DNA of 64,000 nt, taken from contig CAJNDS010002489.1 of NCBI GenBank assembly GCA_905221605.1, positions 1-64,000 of the forward strand. Direction: 5' to 3'. This stretch comes from Symbiodinium natans. Its lineage: Eukaryota > Sar > Dinophyceae > Suessiales > Symbiodiniaceae. A program made the translations under genes and the position numbers. Shown piece after piece: positions 21,883-33,661 of this stretch (positions are counted from its first letter, which is position 1; the number at the start of each line of letters is the position of its first letter). Under the pieces are notes generated by a model. The model worked only from the letters and a program-made list of their open reading frames with translations, was not told where the DNA came from and ran no database searches.

Positions 21883-21972
21883 AGGGTTTAGGGTTTAGGG
21901 TTTAGGGTTTAGGGTTTAGGGTTTAGGGTTTAGGGTTTCGGGTTTCGGGTTTCGGGTTTAGGGTTTAGGGCC
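21883..21972. repeat. TTTAGGG array upstream of the CNB gene
   Basis: About twelve 7-mers (TTTAGGG, some TTTCGGG) begin 80 bp upstream of the gene's first Met. No promoter motif is recognisable; dinoflagellate promoters generally lack a TATA box. Confidence 0.9.
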
Positions 21973-22129
21973 TAGGGTTTGCAATGCTCGGGCGGGATCT
22001 GCTCCACATAAACGAGCTGCCTGGGGTTCTGCTTCGGACGCATTCGGAATGCATGCACAGCTACTGAGCCCGACCATGTAGAGATTCGGGGTTTTGGGCG
22101 CCCTCTGTGGAGAGTCATGGGGCAGCTAT

Positions 22130-22218
22130 TTGGGATACTAACAGCTCCTTGATAGGGATTATGATAGGGGTACTATAATCCCTGTTAAGGACTGTTAGTA
22201 GAAGGGGGAACATCCCAA
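22130..22218. mobile_element. Palindromic MITE, TTGGGATGTTCCC family
   Basis: The left tip TTGGGATACTAACAG lacks about 12 bp of the arm; the right end AGGGGGAACATCCCAA is intact. It is an internal-deletion copy. Confidence 0.75.
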
Positions 22219-22457
22219 GGTAGTTCTATGTAATTGCACGAATGCTTTGCGTCAGGTTCATCTTGACTTTTTTACACTGGACCCCTTGCAAAGGAATTTT
22301 GTGAACCCCGGAACCTCCAAGTAGAGTTGAAGAGCTTTGGGGTCGGCAACCTTCGTGCTGCAATGAAGAAAGCAGCGGCCTGAACAAAAATGCGCATCCC
22401 GAGCTAAGCTGCGTTGGCAGTCGATCAAAAGGACCGAGAATAAGAACATCATAAGAG

Positions 22458-22658
22458 TTATTCTGAAGTGCCTCTGTCCATTTCAGCCTGTTCAATGGAA
22501 GAGGCCTTGAGAAAATTGGGACTGGAACGTCGCAAGCATGGCTGCAATTCATCAGCCAGGTACACCTTGCCAAACCGAAACATGGTACGGTATAGATGCT
22601 CTGGACTCTGGGCCAACATGGGAGAGCAGAACCGCCTGAACACTTCCAAACAGTGCCC
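22458..22658 (-). CDS. Partial gene segment, unknown
   Basis: The minus frame reads VFRRFCSPMLAQSPEHLYRT followed by MFRFGKVYLADELQPCLRRS and ends with a TAA. Codon choice resembles the CNB and aquaporin genes. An overlapping 115-codon minus frame (22226-22573) competes with it. No domain is recognised; upstream exons were not found. Confidence 0.3.
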   Translation of the reverse strand, partial: GHCLEVFRRFCSPMLAQSPEHLYRTMFRFGKVYLADELQPCLRRSSPNFLKASSIEQAEMDRGTSE

Positions 22659-22700
22659 CCAGCCCCTGAACGTTCTAGGATTCTAGGCCCTTGGGCGCCG

Positions 22701-22845
22701 CCCTAAACCCTAAATACCCTAAATACCCTAAATACCCCAAATACCCTAAATACCCTAAATACCCTAAATACCCTAAATACCCTAAATGCCCTAAATGCCC
22801 TAAATGCCCTAAATACCCTAAATACCCTAAACCCTGACCCTTCCA
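22701..22845. repeat. CCCTAAATA 9-mer array
   Basis: About fifteen tandem 9-bp units (CCCTAAATA, some CCCTAAATG), two bases longer than the standard unit. This is another independently amplified variant. Confidence 0.9.
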
Positions 22846-23303
22846 GGCCCCTTGGGCGCCACAGTGCAGATTGAGGCACGCCGTCGGAGCACATGATGAT
22901 CAGATGCTCTTGTTCGTCCTCGCGCAAGTTTAGGGTTTAGGGTTTAGGGGTTAGGGCTTAGGGTTTAGGGTTTAGGGCTCAGGAGAATTATTTCAGGCAT
23001 GGCGAGAAATTCTGAACGAGCCTGAGGCCTTTCTTACTCTAGACCACAGCCGCATAATGCTACTGCAGTCTCATGTCACAAAGCCAAGTGAGCCAAGAGC
23101 CACATAAACCCTTTCGCGTAAGCCCTAGACCCTAAACCCTAAGCCCTTTTGCAACTGGACTGCGGACAACTGCCAGGAAATTATACTACCCCCACTCAGC
23201 CTCGGCGTTTTGGGAAACCCTATCCCCAGACGGACAAAGCACCTAGGGTTCCTCCCGCAGGTCTTGAGTTTAGGGTTTAGGGTTTAGGGTTTAGGGTTTA
23301 GGG

Positions 23304-23420
23304 CTACTTGGAGGTTCATGGGTACTTGTGGGAAGGGTTATGAGTAGGGGTACCTAGAGTTAGAACCGTATTCAGGGTACTTTTAACCCTGCTTACAAGT
23401 ACCCATGCATCTTCAAGTAC
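23304..23420. mobile_element. Palindromic element, GAGGTTCATGGGTA family
   Basis: The left end TACTTGGAGGTTCATGGGTA pairs with the right end TACCCATGCATCTTCAAGTA. The interior has the family's GGGTACTTTTAACCCT core. A TTTAGGG array ends directly at its left border. Confidence 0.75.
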
Positions 23421-23477
23421 ATCAAGGCTCATTCCAATCCCTCGCAACGATTTCGCGTAGTGGATCTATGGGATTCC

Positions 23478-23576
23478 CAAAATCTGGGTACCCGCTTTAT
23501 ACACCCAAATAGAATCGAGTCCCCCTCAAAGGGACACCCAAGACGGGTACCCCCCAATTCGGAAACCCCCATATCC
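23478..23576. mobile_element. Palindromic element, GGGTACCC/CCGAAA family
   Basis: The arms AATCTGGGTACCCG and CGGGTACCCCCCAATT flank a centre with AATAGAATCGAGTCCCC. The outer ends are imperfectly inverted (TTCCCAAA and TTCGGAAA). Confidence 0.6.
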
Positions 23577-23648
23577 GGGCTTGGGGTAAAGACGTGGGAT
23601 CTTTAGAACGCACCACCTGTCAGAGTAGGGAGCGATGAACTTCTGAAC

Positions 23649-23750
23649 TTGGGATGTTCCCTCACTAGCAGCTTCTCAAGAGGGATTATAGTCCCCCCCC
23701 CTATTAGAATCACTATGAAGGAGCTGCTGGTATTAGGGGGAACATCCCAA
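23649..23750. mobile_element. Palindromic MITE with 8-bp target duplication
   Basis: TTGGGATGTTCCC and GGGAACATCCCAA are exact inverted ends. The flanks TTCTGAAC and TTCTAAAC match at 7 of 8 positions. It lies inside the 185-codon minus ORF 23713-24270, which is therefore suspect at its 3' end. Confidence 0.85.
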
Positions 23751-24294
23751 TTCTAAACTCTGAACTCCCCGGAGGCGCCTGCAGCAAGCAGTCGTCAACA
23801 AACTCAGGCTCTGATGACATTCCGTACCTCGGCCGAGAGGAACTGGTCTTGGTCTCAGGTTTGCAACGGGGAGCACACAACATGGGTGACTCTTCTGCGT
23901 CACTGTTGGGGCGTGCCACTTTGCGACTACTTGTGGCTATGCTTATACATGTCTTGGTGCTGGCGAGTTCTCCTGAGCTACATGGGTGTTCGCGCGTTGT
24001 GGCATTCAGAGATGTGTAAACTCCGCTTTTCAACGCCTGTTTTGCATGGCCTCTAGTAGACAGTTTTGGGACTTCACACAGTGACACGGGGCCGTTTCCA
24101 TCCTTTTCTCTTGTCTCTGCTGACAAAGTCCGGTGAACAAACGCCGAATAACATGTTAGTGGTTGCACTTGTGGCCGACCAATGAATAGTAGTACAATTA
24201 TTATCGGAGGCGTGGCGTGCAAACTTCTGGTGCTTGGACACATCAAGGATCCAAAATGGAATCGGCTCACTCGATTCCTTCAAGCCAACAAGTC

Positions 24295-24999
24295 TCAGTA
24301 CTGGCATCTTCCACAATAGCCACAGTCTTTGTCGCATGCGGTGAAATCACGCTGCTCGCCCCGAAATGCAAAGACCATGTCGCCTTGCCCTGTCATGTAA
24401 TATCCATCCTCAGGTGTGAACATGTCCTCTGAAGAATCTTCTCGGCCGTGCAGGGACTCCTCTGAGTCATGTTCATCTGAGGTACCATCCCACCCAAACA
24501 CGTCAGCACCATCGTCAAAGGGATCATCGTAGCCTGAAATCCCATCAGCAAGCGTCAGCTCAAAGACATCCGGGAATGCGCGCACCAAGCTCGCTTGCAT
24601 GTCGTACCGAGCCGTCGTCATCTCCAAGTCGGGACCAGGCTGGCATCGGGCATGTATATCTGAGAAACGATCTTTTCCAGGCACTTGGAGAGGATCCCAG
24701 AAGAGCTTCCAACATGGGCCTCTCTCTCCATGCCATGAGTGCCGGTCACATGAGTAGGAAAATGTCGCAAAAATGTTGGATTCTGCAGCATCTGACTCTG
24801 AAGATGCCCACACAACGCTCTCGTACTGATCGGGATTTTGTTGGACCTTCATCTTGATCTCACGCAGCATCGAATGATACTTTTCGAGGTCAAGCGATGC
24901 AACAGAATCACTTTTGATGTAGAAAGCCCAATGTCCGCCCATGACGCTTGGTAGGGCTTGTTGCCACCTGCTGAATGCTTTGAGGGCAAAACCTGTGGC
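24295..24999 (-). CDS. 3'-terminal exon, Cys-rich C-terminus, unknown
   Basis: An acceptor CCGCAG precedes GCCACAGG, and 235 codons follow to the stop at 24295. The protein starts ATGFALKAFSRWQQALPS, has SDAAESNIFATFSYSCDRHS, then a Glu/Asp/Ser-rich stretch (TSDEHDSEESLHGREDSSED), and ends DFTACDKDCGYCGRCQY. The CxxxCxxCxxC tail could bind a metal. The frame stays open a little upstream (to 25014) without a convincing start, so a 5' exon is expected. Family not recognised. Confidence 0.55.
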   Translation of the reverse strand, partial: ATGFALKAFSRWQQALPSVMGGHWAFYIKSDSVASLDLEKYHSMLREIKMKVQQNPDQYESVVWASSESDAAESNIFATFSYSCDRHSWHGERGPCWKLFWDPLQVPGKDRFSDIHARCQPGPDLEMTTARYDMQASLVRAFPDVFELTLADGISGYDDPFDDGADVFGWDGTSDEHDSEESLHGREDSSEDMFTPEDGYYMTGQGDMVFAFRGEQRDFTACDKDCGYCGRCQY

Positions 25000-25399
25000 C
25001 TGCGGATCAAGCAAGAAGAAAGTATGGAATGAAACACAAACACTTCTTCACTGCAGACTTCTCCCATGACGTTAGACTGCATCTGGCATGCTTCAGCCCA
25101 TCAGCATCTTGGCTTGCTAACTTTATGATCTGCCCCCATCCTGTGTTTGTAGCCCAAGAGGTGTGCGTGAAAGCTCAAGCTCTCAGTCAACTCCCGCAAG
25201 CAAACTACAATGTACTGTCAGACTATGACCGTCTACATGCATCTATCGGGAATGAAAGGCGGCTTTCTTGCCTCACTGCATTGGCAGGAATCAAAGAATG
25301 AAGCTAGAAACATTGCCTCTTTGCAGCTAGTTTCAGGGTTTATGGTTTAGGACCACCCCCAACCATCCAAAATCTGAGCATGGTACATGTGAGCATCTA

Positions 25400-25735
25400 T
25401 GTCGCCGAAGGCCCGCGACATCGCCACGTCGCCGGAGGGTACTCTCCTGGACGAAGTTAAGTGTAGGGATTTAGGTTGCGTCAGCAACCTCTTCGGGGCG
25501 ATAAAGCCCACCAGAAGGGCTTTTGTGGAGTGGCATGGAGGTCGGAACCAAACCCGAGACCTTGCTCTAGGCTCGACAGCGACGCTTTCAACTCGGATGA
25601 GGCTGCGACAGGCGGGAAGGTGAACCGTCTTCGCCTGGAATTACCTGCAAGATTGGAAAGATTCCTGTGCTCCAAGGCCCGAAATGCCCCAAGACTACTG
25701 CTTGCAACCCATCCTGAAACCCCTCAATTCTGAAC
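25400..25735 (+). CDS. Possible short ORF, unknown
   Basis: Two overlapping plus-strand frames (25399-25623 and 25476-25733) and a minus frame compete. The plus frame reads DLGCVSNLFGAIKPTRRAFV then EWHGGRNQTRDLA. The segment lacks telomeric repeats and could be an exon, but nothing fixes strand or splice sites. Confidence 0.2.
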
Positions 25736-25889
25736 ACCCACGGTGATAAGACAGCTGTGCTGGGCTTTTCAGGCGGATGTTATACTGGCTTCTTTCATGA
25801 GACCTTTTTTCGCATGCACTGCTACAACTCTCCCCGTCCTCAACGCAAAGCCCTGCCGCTACGACAACACGGACGAACAAAGCTATGGT

Positions 25890-25979
25890 TTGGGATGTTC
25901 CGCCTTTTACTAGCAGCCCTTAATCGGGATTATAGTACCCCCAAGACAAGTCCTTGTTAAGGACGAGGAAAATGTCCAA
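25890..25979. mobile_element. Palindromic MITE, TTGGGATGTTCCC family
   Basis: The left end TTGGGATGTTCC is intact and the right end is shortened (AAAATGTCCAA). Flanks GCTATGGT and TCGATGGT match at 6 of 8. The right arm has lost part of the TTAGTATAAGG segment. Confidence 0.7.
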
Positions 25980-26080
25980 TCGATGGTCACGTAACATGCC
26001 CGCATGAAGTTGACGCCGCAACGCAAGATCAGCCCCACAGCTCCTGAAGACTAATCTGAACCGCCAATCTACTGACCCAG

Positions 26081-26182
26081 TATTTGCCTAAGAACCCCCC
26101 CCCCAAAAAAAAATATAATAATAATAATAAAGATGACAATCCTCCAAAGAATACTCTTTTGGGGGTTCTGAGGCAAATAGTA
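26081..26182. mobile_element. Hairpin element, TATTTGCCTAAGAACCCCCC family
   Basis: The left end TATTTGCCTAAGAACCCCCC pairs with the right end GGGGGTTCTGAGGCAAATA. The interior has C-run, A-run and ATA repeats. A second copy lies at 37216-37306. Confidence 0.75.
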
Positions 26183-26305
26183 GCGACAGGTTCTGCGGAT
26201 GCAGGAGAAGGAAACCTCGAGGACAAGCGGTTTCCCGAGACCCCAGCTTTGAGAAGCTGAGGAATTGTCCGCCCTTTCCCAAGTCTCCAGTTCCACCCTA
26301 ATACC

Positions 26306-26426
26306 CTACTTGGAGGTTCATGGGTACTTATAATTATAAGTGGGGTTATAAGTAGGGCAACTATACAAAGGACCTTACTTCGGGCACTTATATCCCGACT
26401 TATAACTACCCTTGAACCTCCAAATA
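26306..26426. mobile_element. Palindromic element, GAGGTTCATGGGTA family
   Basis: TACTTGGAGGTTCATGGGTA at the left pairs with TACCCTTGAACCTCCAAATA at the right. A TTTAGGG array follows directly on the right. Confidence 0.75.
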
Positions 26427-27277
26427 AGGGTTTAGGGTTTAGGGTTAAGCCCTTTCTTTTTTCTCAACCCTAAGCACCTGATGTCCTCCTTGGAGGGAGG
26501 AACGTGGGTGGCCGAGGAATGGAAGCAATGGGAATGAATCGTGGTCTAGCCCTGATGCCTCAGCAGGCATGGCCTTCTTCGTAGTGGATGCAGCTGGGTG
26601 GTTTCGAACTTGATGGCTACATTTAGATTCTTACGTGTCTGCGCAAGGGGCCCTGATCACAAATGCTCTCTCTCGCTAAACACTGACCGCATGATCTCGA
26701 GAAAACACTCGAAACTTACCTTCCTCTCCCGCACTCCAAGATCCAAATACACCCTAAGCCTTCAGCAAAAGAACCTTACATCACATCCCGCGCCTGGTAT
26801 GGTAAACGCGCAGGACCTAAGACCATCTCCAAAAGCTCAGCCCTGAACCTGCAACCCCAAAACTTAAACCCTAGCCCCAAGCCTGAGGGTTTAGGGTTTG
26901 GGGTTGAACTCCTGGATCCTTGGCTTCATGTCCGGGCCTTTCCCCTGGAGCTGGCGATTCTCGCCAGCTCATCCTCCGCAAAGGGTTTAGGGTTTAGGGT
27001 TGGTGTGGCATTCCGTGGGTCTCATAGATGTTTGCTGTTGAGGTCGTGCTTCCCTACCCCGAAACGATCCAGCCTGCAAGCAGCTGCCAAGATTCTGTGG
27101 GGTAACTATACATATAACTGGCTTTAACCATATTTAGGGTACTTGCAACCATACTTATAACTGCGCATGAACCTTCACGCATGAGAGTCTCATGAGGTCG
27201 AGTGCCTGGACTCAGCTTGACAAGGGCTGCCAGCTCCGAGGCTCTCATGTTCAAGGTAGCTTGAACAACTCTAGGGA

Positions 27278-27372
27278 CTAATATAGGTGTCGGAATAAGT
27301 ACTAATAGCATTCCCTCTATAACTCGACTATAAGAACCCCCCCAAACCCTATTCTAAGTATTCAGGCCCTAT
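27278..27372. mobile_element. Hairpin element, AATAGGGTTTTGG family (inverted)
   Basis: The minus orientation of the family: AACCCCCCCAAACCCTATT then CAGGCCC on the right, and GGAATAAGTACTAATAGC on the left. Related copies at 30770, 36863, 37511, 40147 and 60722. Confidence 0.6.
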
Positions 27373-28194
27373 AGTACTTCCAGAGGGGCCAGGACTTTGG
27401 TTGCAAAAAGCAGCCTCTGACTTCATCGGGCGTGCCTTGGAAACACAGAGATCATGTCATAGCACGCTCCCTCTCCCTCTACTCTCTACTCGCATCCTTG
27501 AGCGAAGAACCTGAAGCCGAAACGATAGCTAAGCGGTGCAGGTTTGAAACTTATGCAATTCGGGGCGCATGGTGACACACGATCTCGCCTGTCTGTCCGG
27601 TCGGTGGGTAGAGGTCACCATGACGACCTGCATCCACCCGAGCGCACACCGATTTCGGAAGAGTAGATCAAGGGCGCTTGATGGGCTGAACAATGTGTTA
27701 CACTACTCTCCATGCCAAGAGCGGCTTGGAGAATGTGATCGAGCTGCACGCAGTAGTGGAAACCGCTGGACCTCTGTAGGAGCATTACACGCTGCAGCAG
27801 AAGCGCCAACAACAGTCGCAACCCCAGCCGGAAGAGTTTCAGATGTCATCAGCTTGGCAGCACGTTGCCGAGCATCGAAAACTTAACACCTGGCTAAAGA
27901 CACGGCTGTTGACAGAGCCTGAAACTCCGCCTGGCGGAACCTTTCGCACAACCGAGACCTACAGCAGCCTCCAAGCACAGACACCTCCAACCTGAGACCA
28001 GCTTTTAAAACTCTTATGTCAAACTTTCAGTTCCTCCGCTACACAACCTGTCAGTTGCGCCCGCCCAGAAATCCGTTTACCTTTGGAAATGCCTCGGAGC
28101 AGGTCGGGCCTGAAACAAGGAATCCATGTCGGCTCGCCTTGCGTACCTGGAGCACTTTTTTTCTTGCCACCGGCCAAGCAAACCAGGTTTGAGC

Positions 28195-28262
28195 CTGGGT
28201 TGAACCTGGGTTCAACCCAGGTTGAACCTGGCTGGGTTGAACCTGGGTTGAAGCCAGGTTTA
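28195..28262. repeat. GGGTTGAACCT palindromic tandem repeat
   Basis: Units of GGGTTGAACCT and its near palindrome TTCAACCCAGG repeat about six times. Each unit is nearly self-complementary and can form alternative hairpins. No flanking duplication is seen. Confidence 0.8.
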
Positions 28263-28859
28263 CATTTCGGGATGAGGGAGTTGAAAGGAAAAGACTTCTG
28301 GGCCACCCATCACCAAAGAACCTATTCACCACAAAGTACTAACTAGGTCCACGGTTCGTATTCCGCCGTGGTACGGAAGACACACAAGTACAAAGTTCCA
28401 TGTTAAGATATGTTTTTTGTGTGGGAATTCATGAACCGTGGGCCAACTACCTCAAGGGAACATCCGGGCCTCCCACGAAGACTGAGGCCCACACCACAGA
28501 GCATCATTGCTGCACATTAGGACTTAGGGTTTAGGGGAGGGTCTAATATTGCTGCTGCATAATTTGAGGGAGGGAACGGGTTTTTTGGAAGACAGGTTAA
28601 GCGACTGATCCAGATGTCCATGGCCCACACAACTGGGGGATCTAGACAGAGCCGCAGACGGTAGAGTCTGCCATTGGCTGGTTGTCCATACAGGCGTTTG
28701 GTCATTTGCTACAGTAGGCGGCCGGAAAGCAACTCTACACGACTGCTTCTTTGTTGCTCGGTGGCTCAGCTCTTCTCCCAGAGCGGGCGAGAATAAAAAG
28801 ACTCCGTGCATTAGCCTAGCTGAGTTTCTACCCAGCATCTCTAAACTGGCGCACACGGT

Positions 28860-28955
28860 CGAGGGTAAACCCTAAACCCTTTTTGCATCCGGACTCCCTA
28901 AACCCTAAACCCTAAACCCTAAACCCTAAACCCTAAACCCTAAACCCTAAACCCT
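28860..28955. repeat. CCCTAAA array with CCCTTTTTGCA junction
   Basis: Two blocks of CCCTAAA are split by CCCTTTTTGCATCCGGACT. The same junction motif follows arrays at several other places in the window. Confidence 0.9.
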
Positions 28956-29469
28956 GTGGTGGCGCACACGACGATCGAGTCCCCGATGAAGGCCGCACTC
29001 ATGCGCCACGCACCTATGGAGACACCAAATAGTGGATTCCCTTATACTAAGGGCGCCTACTATAAGGAACCCTAATTTGGGAAACCCCCCACATCAGTTT
29101 TGTTGCTCAGTTTGCTCCTGTCTGGCTGGGCTGGGGTCTAGGCTTGGGCTCTGAGTATGGCCACTGGCGTTTAGGAGGGGAGAGCTCGACGTCAGCGCAA
29201 TGAACAGCGGAGGTCACCAGCAAGCCCTTGCGGTTTGAGAGTTCAAGGTGGCGCAGGGCTTGGGGTGCCATTGGCTCAGGGCTCCAATCTTCCAAACAAA
29301 CAGAGAATCCAATTCCCTAAAGCCCTAAAATCCCGAGATTCAGGGTAGGGCAGCCGAAGGCACTAAACCCCAACCGTAAACCCTAAACCCTGACGAGTCC
29401 CTGCGGAGTTGGGCGTAGGCGTGTGCAGTGCGAGTAGCCAAAAACCCTCCGCAGATCGGAAGATGGGCT

Positions 29470-29562
29470 TACATGAAGGTTCATGGGTAGCTCTAAGCAG
29501 GGTGTTTAATGCCCTGAAAAAGGTTATGAGCATTTCCGAATACCCACGAACTTTGCAGTGTA
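29470..29562. mobile_element. Palindromic element, GAGGTTCATGGGTA family (diverged)
   Basis: Left TACATGAAGGTTCATGGGTA and right TACCCACGAACTTTGCAGTGTA. The core AATGCCCTGAAAAAGGTTAT is shared with other copies. Confidence 0.65.
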
Positions 29563-30769
29563 CTTCCTGGTCTTATTAGGGACTGAGGGAATTGGTAGTA
29601 AGGACCATCCCTTAAGAGGCAATCTAAAGGATACAACATACCTAAATCATTGATTCTCTACAAAGAACCAGTACGTGTAGGGGAGGAACCCTAAACCCGA
29701 AACCCGAAACCCTGAGTATTGAGGAAGTCGAGACAGCCTGCCCCATCCGGAGAGAGGAGAACCATAGAGGCAGTGGTCCCTGACTCGAGTGCCTAGATGC
29801 ACAAGTCTGGGTTCAGGGTTTAGGGTTTAGGGTTCAGGGTTTAGGAGTTCAGAGTTCAGGGTTTAGGAGTTCAGGGGTTTAGGGTTTTGTGCCTGCCAAG
29901 CAGCCCAGTCAGGGTTCGGGGTTTAGGAGCTGAGGGACTAGGTGATTAGGCTTTAAGGTTCAGGGTTCGTTTAGGGTTTAGGGTTGAGTTTAACAAAAAG
30001 CACTGGAAGCGTCGGACTCTACAAAAATCATGCAGGTTGCTGGCAACTTGGAGACTCAAAAACCCTGCTTGAACCAGGGTTTTCAGGTTTTAGGCTGCAG
30101 GGCTACTAGGTTTGTGGGCAAGCTTTTATCAGCGCCCTATATAAGATTATAAGCCATTATAGCTATAGCTACCCTGCTTATAACCCCACTTAGAAGAAAA
30201 ACCTACCCATGAACCTCCAAGTGCACCACTCCCTCTCCCTCTCCTTCTCCCTCTCACGTGCTCGAACTTGAATCCCACCAACCCCCGAGATCATTGATCT
30301 CCTACAAAGTTAGGCGGCCAGGTCTTGCTGAGGGCGTGTCATGCTTGGGGTGCGCAACACTAGGGCGACAATGATGTGATGTGGGATGCAGGTTTCAGTG
30401 GGTTTCTTTAGCTCCAAAGACCCTGAAACCCCTTAACCCTTCAACCCCTAAGGCCTCAACAAAGGCACCTGGTGGCTTTTGTGTGGTTGCTAGGCCCTCA
30501 GCCCAAGGCCTTTTTTACCTGCAAGAAGCTTCGTAATTTAGATCAGCCCCCCTCAGTCCTCAACGCCTCCCAGCAACTCTAAACCCTGTAACCCTCAACC
30601 CAGGAACCCTAAACCCTAAACCCTAAGCCCTAAACCCTAAAGCTCCTTTCTCTTCCCCTCCCCCCCCCCTCCCCCGCAGGTTCTGAGCGGTCCTTGTCAG
30701 GAAGCTGCTCCTGGAGTTGTGCCTGTGCTTGGGTTTAGGCTTTTGGTTTTAGGGTTTATAGAAATTGTA

Positions 30770-31207
30770 TAATATAGGGGCCTTAATGATTACAATAGGG
30801 TTTTGGGTGTTGTTATAGTGTAATTATAAACGGACCATAAGGGAATTCTGTTAGTAATTATTCTGCCCCCTAGTAGGGTTTGGGTCCCAATAACGTTTGG
30901 AACGTTTGAACGAAAGTTTTGAACAAAACGTTTCGAGCGAAAGCTTATTTGTAGAACCTAAGTCAAAACCCTAAACCCTAAACCCTAAACCCTAACCTCC
31001 CGGCCCTGGCCTCCTCTGGGGCTGTTTGGAAGGCCTTTCGGGCTGGACGCTTTAACCAACTTCCCATGGCCTTTCCTTCAGATGGGACGGCTTAAGTAAA
31101 TTGAGCCTCAGTTTGGGTCCCAAGAACGTTCTGAACGAACCGCTTGGAACGAACGATTTGAACGAAGCGTTTTGAACGAAAGTCCCATTTAGAACCCCTA
31201 GGTTATA
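30770..31207. repeat. Hairpin element and duplicated GGGTCCCAA-AACG block
   Basis: First comes an AATAGGGTTTTGG-family hairpin (30770-30885). Then a ~95-bp block starting TTTGGGTCCCAA and containing several GAACG/CGTTC motifs appears twice, at 30886-30975 and 31109-31207, both ending in TAGAACC. Between them is a short CCCTAAA array and a GGCCCTGGCCTCCT segment that is itself repeated at 31215. Confidence 0.65.
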
Positions 31208-31254
31208 GTTTTTGGGGCCTCCTGGCCCTGGCCTCCTGGGACTCTTTGGGGTGA

Positions 31255-33236
31255 CGGAATTTTGTACTTCTGCAAAATCGTCGATTCCGAGCAGCACCGA
31301 AAAACTGCTTTTATTTTTATTTTCTTCTGGTATTCATCTACTTTGTGTTGGGTGTCAATGCTGTTCTGGAACGCTGTTGGGTCATAATCATCAAACAGAT
31401 ACCTTTCTTGATCGTTGCCAACTTTGAGATGATAGGTTCTGTAACGCTTGACTGAAATCCAGTTATCATCAACTGCAGCAGTCGGGGAAAATAAAGATGC
31501 GTTCAAAACAGTTCTTGTATACAAGCAAACCAGGTTGATTGTCTGCATTCATACGATTTTGGGGCTCAGGTTCAATTGAAGATATTCTATCACTCGCTGT
31601 TTCGCAGAGATGTTATTTCATTTAGTATACTGGGCAAGTATTTGGAAACGATAAAGGAGTTTGAAGAAGTTGCGAAGATTATCATATAAGATCCCAAGCT
31701 TAAAGTGTTGCGCTCTGTCACTTGAAATATTTAAAACAGTTCTTCTACATTTGAAAAATATCCAGAGTATTATAAATGGGAAGAAGGAAGAAAACACAAA
31801 ATGAACAGATAAGCACCGCATCATACCCATCGAAAATTTTGATGCTTCGGGTGATGAAACTTACGATGGTAGTATGCAACAAATCAAATGTCCAAACTGT
31901 CATGAGTCATGATGCCATTCCCTAAACCCTAAACCCTAAGCCTTAAAGCCTAAACCCTGAACCCTGAACCCTAAACCCTAAACCAATGCAGTTGAAATAC
32001 ATAACACAAAGGGGCAAGATGTGCATGTGTTCCGCGCACATTTATAGTTAGTTGAGGAAACAAAAAATTGAATGTAGATAGGCGTGATCATGGCGACATC
32101 AAGATTGAAAATGATACTCACTTTATAACTTTTGGTTTTAATAAAACTGAAGGTGAACCAACAGCACAAGAGAGGACTGACACAGGTGCAGTCATCAAGA
32201 AACTGTTTGACAAGCAGCTTTTTTTTTTTTTTTCTCTCTCTCTCTCTCGCTCCTTTTTCGATCGTCATATGACAGGTGTATAGTCTAGTCACACTGCCCA
32301 GACACTTGAAAGTGAGAGACCCCGTGCGGAAACAGTCAATACCTTTGCTCACGTGTGAGGAACAGGTTCACAAGCGCACCACAAGAGTGTAGGACTAACA
32401 TTAATTGTAGTTTCGATAAATCTCAAGAAGATTGATATATTACTTGGTAGTATATGAATCGCTTTGCGAATTCAAAACGCCTTTTCAGAATCCCGCATTA
32501 GGAAAGAAGTGTATACGACATTGATATAATGCCCATGAAAGTAAGCAAGATATTGGTTGCTTTTGATGCGTACAATGAGCCAGATGTCAATATCGTTGGA
32601 GAATGTTATCGTCGTAAGCAAATCAAAGATATAAATTGTTTCAAGCGAACGTACTGTGGCATTAAACACTCTTCCAATTATGTTAAATACACTTTGACTT
32701 GTTCCAATGCTTATATAAGCCTGTCAAATCAGAAAATGCAAAAGTGTTAACAGTTTAAAGAACTAGAAGTTATTGTGTAATGGATGATCAAACTTTTGAA
32801 GAAATTGCATGTCAAGAAACCGATGTCTTGAATGGCAAAGGCAACTATGAATACATTCTTGTTTTTGAGACAGAGTTTGAATGCTCACAAATAAGTATGC
32901 ACTAGTAATGAAAATAGACACAGTCATACTGAGACTGGAAAAACACAAGTGCACATCTCCAGCAGACGCCGAGTATACAAACATTCTACATCAAAAGATA
33001 CATGATTTAGACGGATATTTCAAGGTAAAACAAAAAATCTAGGATGAGGAGAAAAATAAACGACAGAGAACATTGTCGTTGTAACATTTGCCCTTCTTGC
33101 TTCTTTACTCGGATGTGGTCACGACATTTTAACAAGCCACTGCATTTGAAACCAACAACAGCATGGTAACTAATGCAATTCATGTATTGCCTGTATATAT
33201 ATATATATATGCTTATGAATTATAATTACAGTAGAG
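31255..33236. other. AT-rich island, degraded foreign-looking sequence
   Basis: Base composition drops to roughly one-third GC, unlike the flanks. Frames on both strands look like broken protein sequence: minus 31250-31548 reads WISVKRYRTYHLKVGNDQER then YLFDDYDPTAFQNS; plus near 31845 reads DASGDETYDGSMQQIKCPNC; plus 32529-32750 and 32068-32283 also look coding but are cut by stops. A telomeric array (31921-31985) sits inside. A decayed viral or transposon insertion is possible; I can name no family. Confidence 0.5.
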
Positions 33237-33661
33237 TTACAACCCTTAACCCCACACCCTGAACCCAATAATTTTGGGCTATGGCACCATGCGTAGTCAT
33301 GGGGTTTCGTAGAAACTTTACCTAGGTAGGGAGTAGGGCGTTGGGATTGAGATTTTAGGTGCTGATCTTGCGTTGGGAACTTCGGAAACTTGGGTGGAGA
33401 CCTTGGGTAGGGAACATGGGTGGGGAACTTGGGTGGAGATCTTGGGATAAGTTGTTTCCTCTTGATGTGCCCTGGGGCTGTTCCGGGGGGTACAGGATAC
33501 CCAAGCGGGAATGCTCTCCTCGAACTTAGGTTTCCCCAAAATACCAGCGATTTTCACCACCACGGCTGTAAAAGCTGGCCAAGTGGGGGGCCTGGTGGCA
33601 GGCTCCGGGGTTTGCTCCACTGTCTTGGTGAGTTTTGGTAGCTGCGCAGTTTATGGTCGCT

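Noticed and set aside
23713-24270. 185-codon minus ORF next to the Cys-rich exon
   Set aside because: Its 3' end runs into a recognised MITE and its sequence shows no domain; probably a chance open frame or untranslated region.
25530-25590. tRNA-like or SINE-like segment (GGTCGGAACCAAACCCGAGACC)
   Set aside because: No cloverleaf or A/B box set could be assembled around it.
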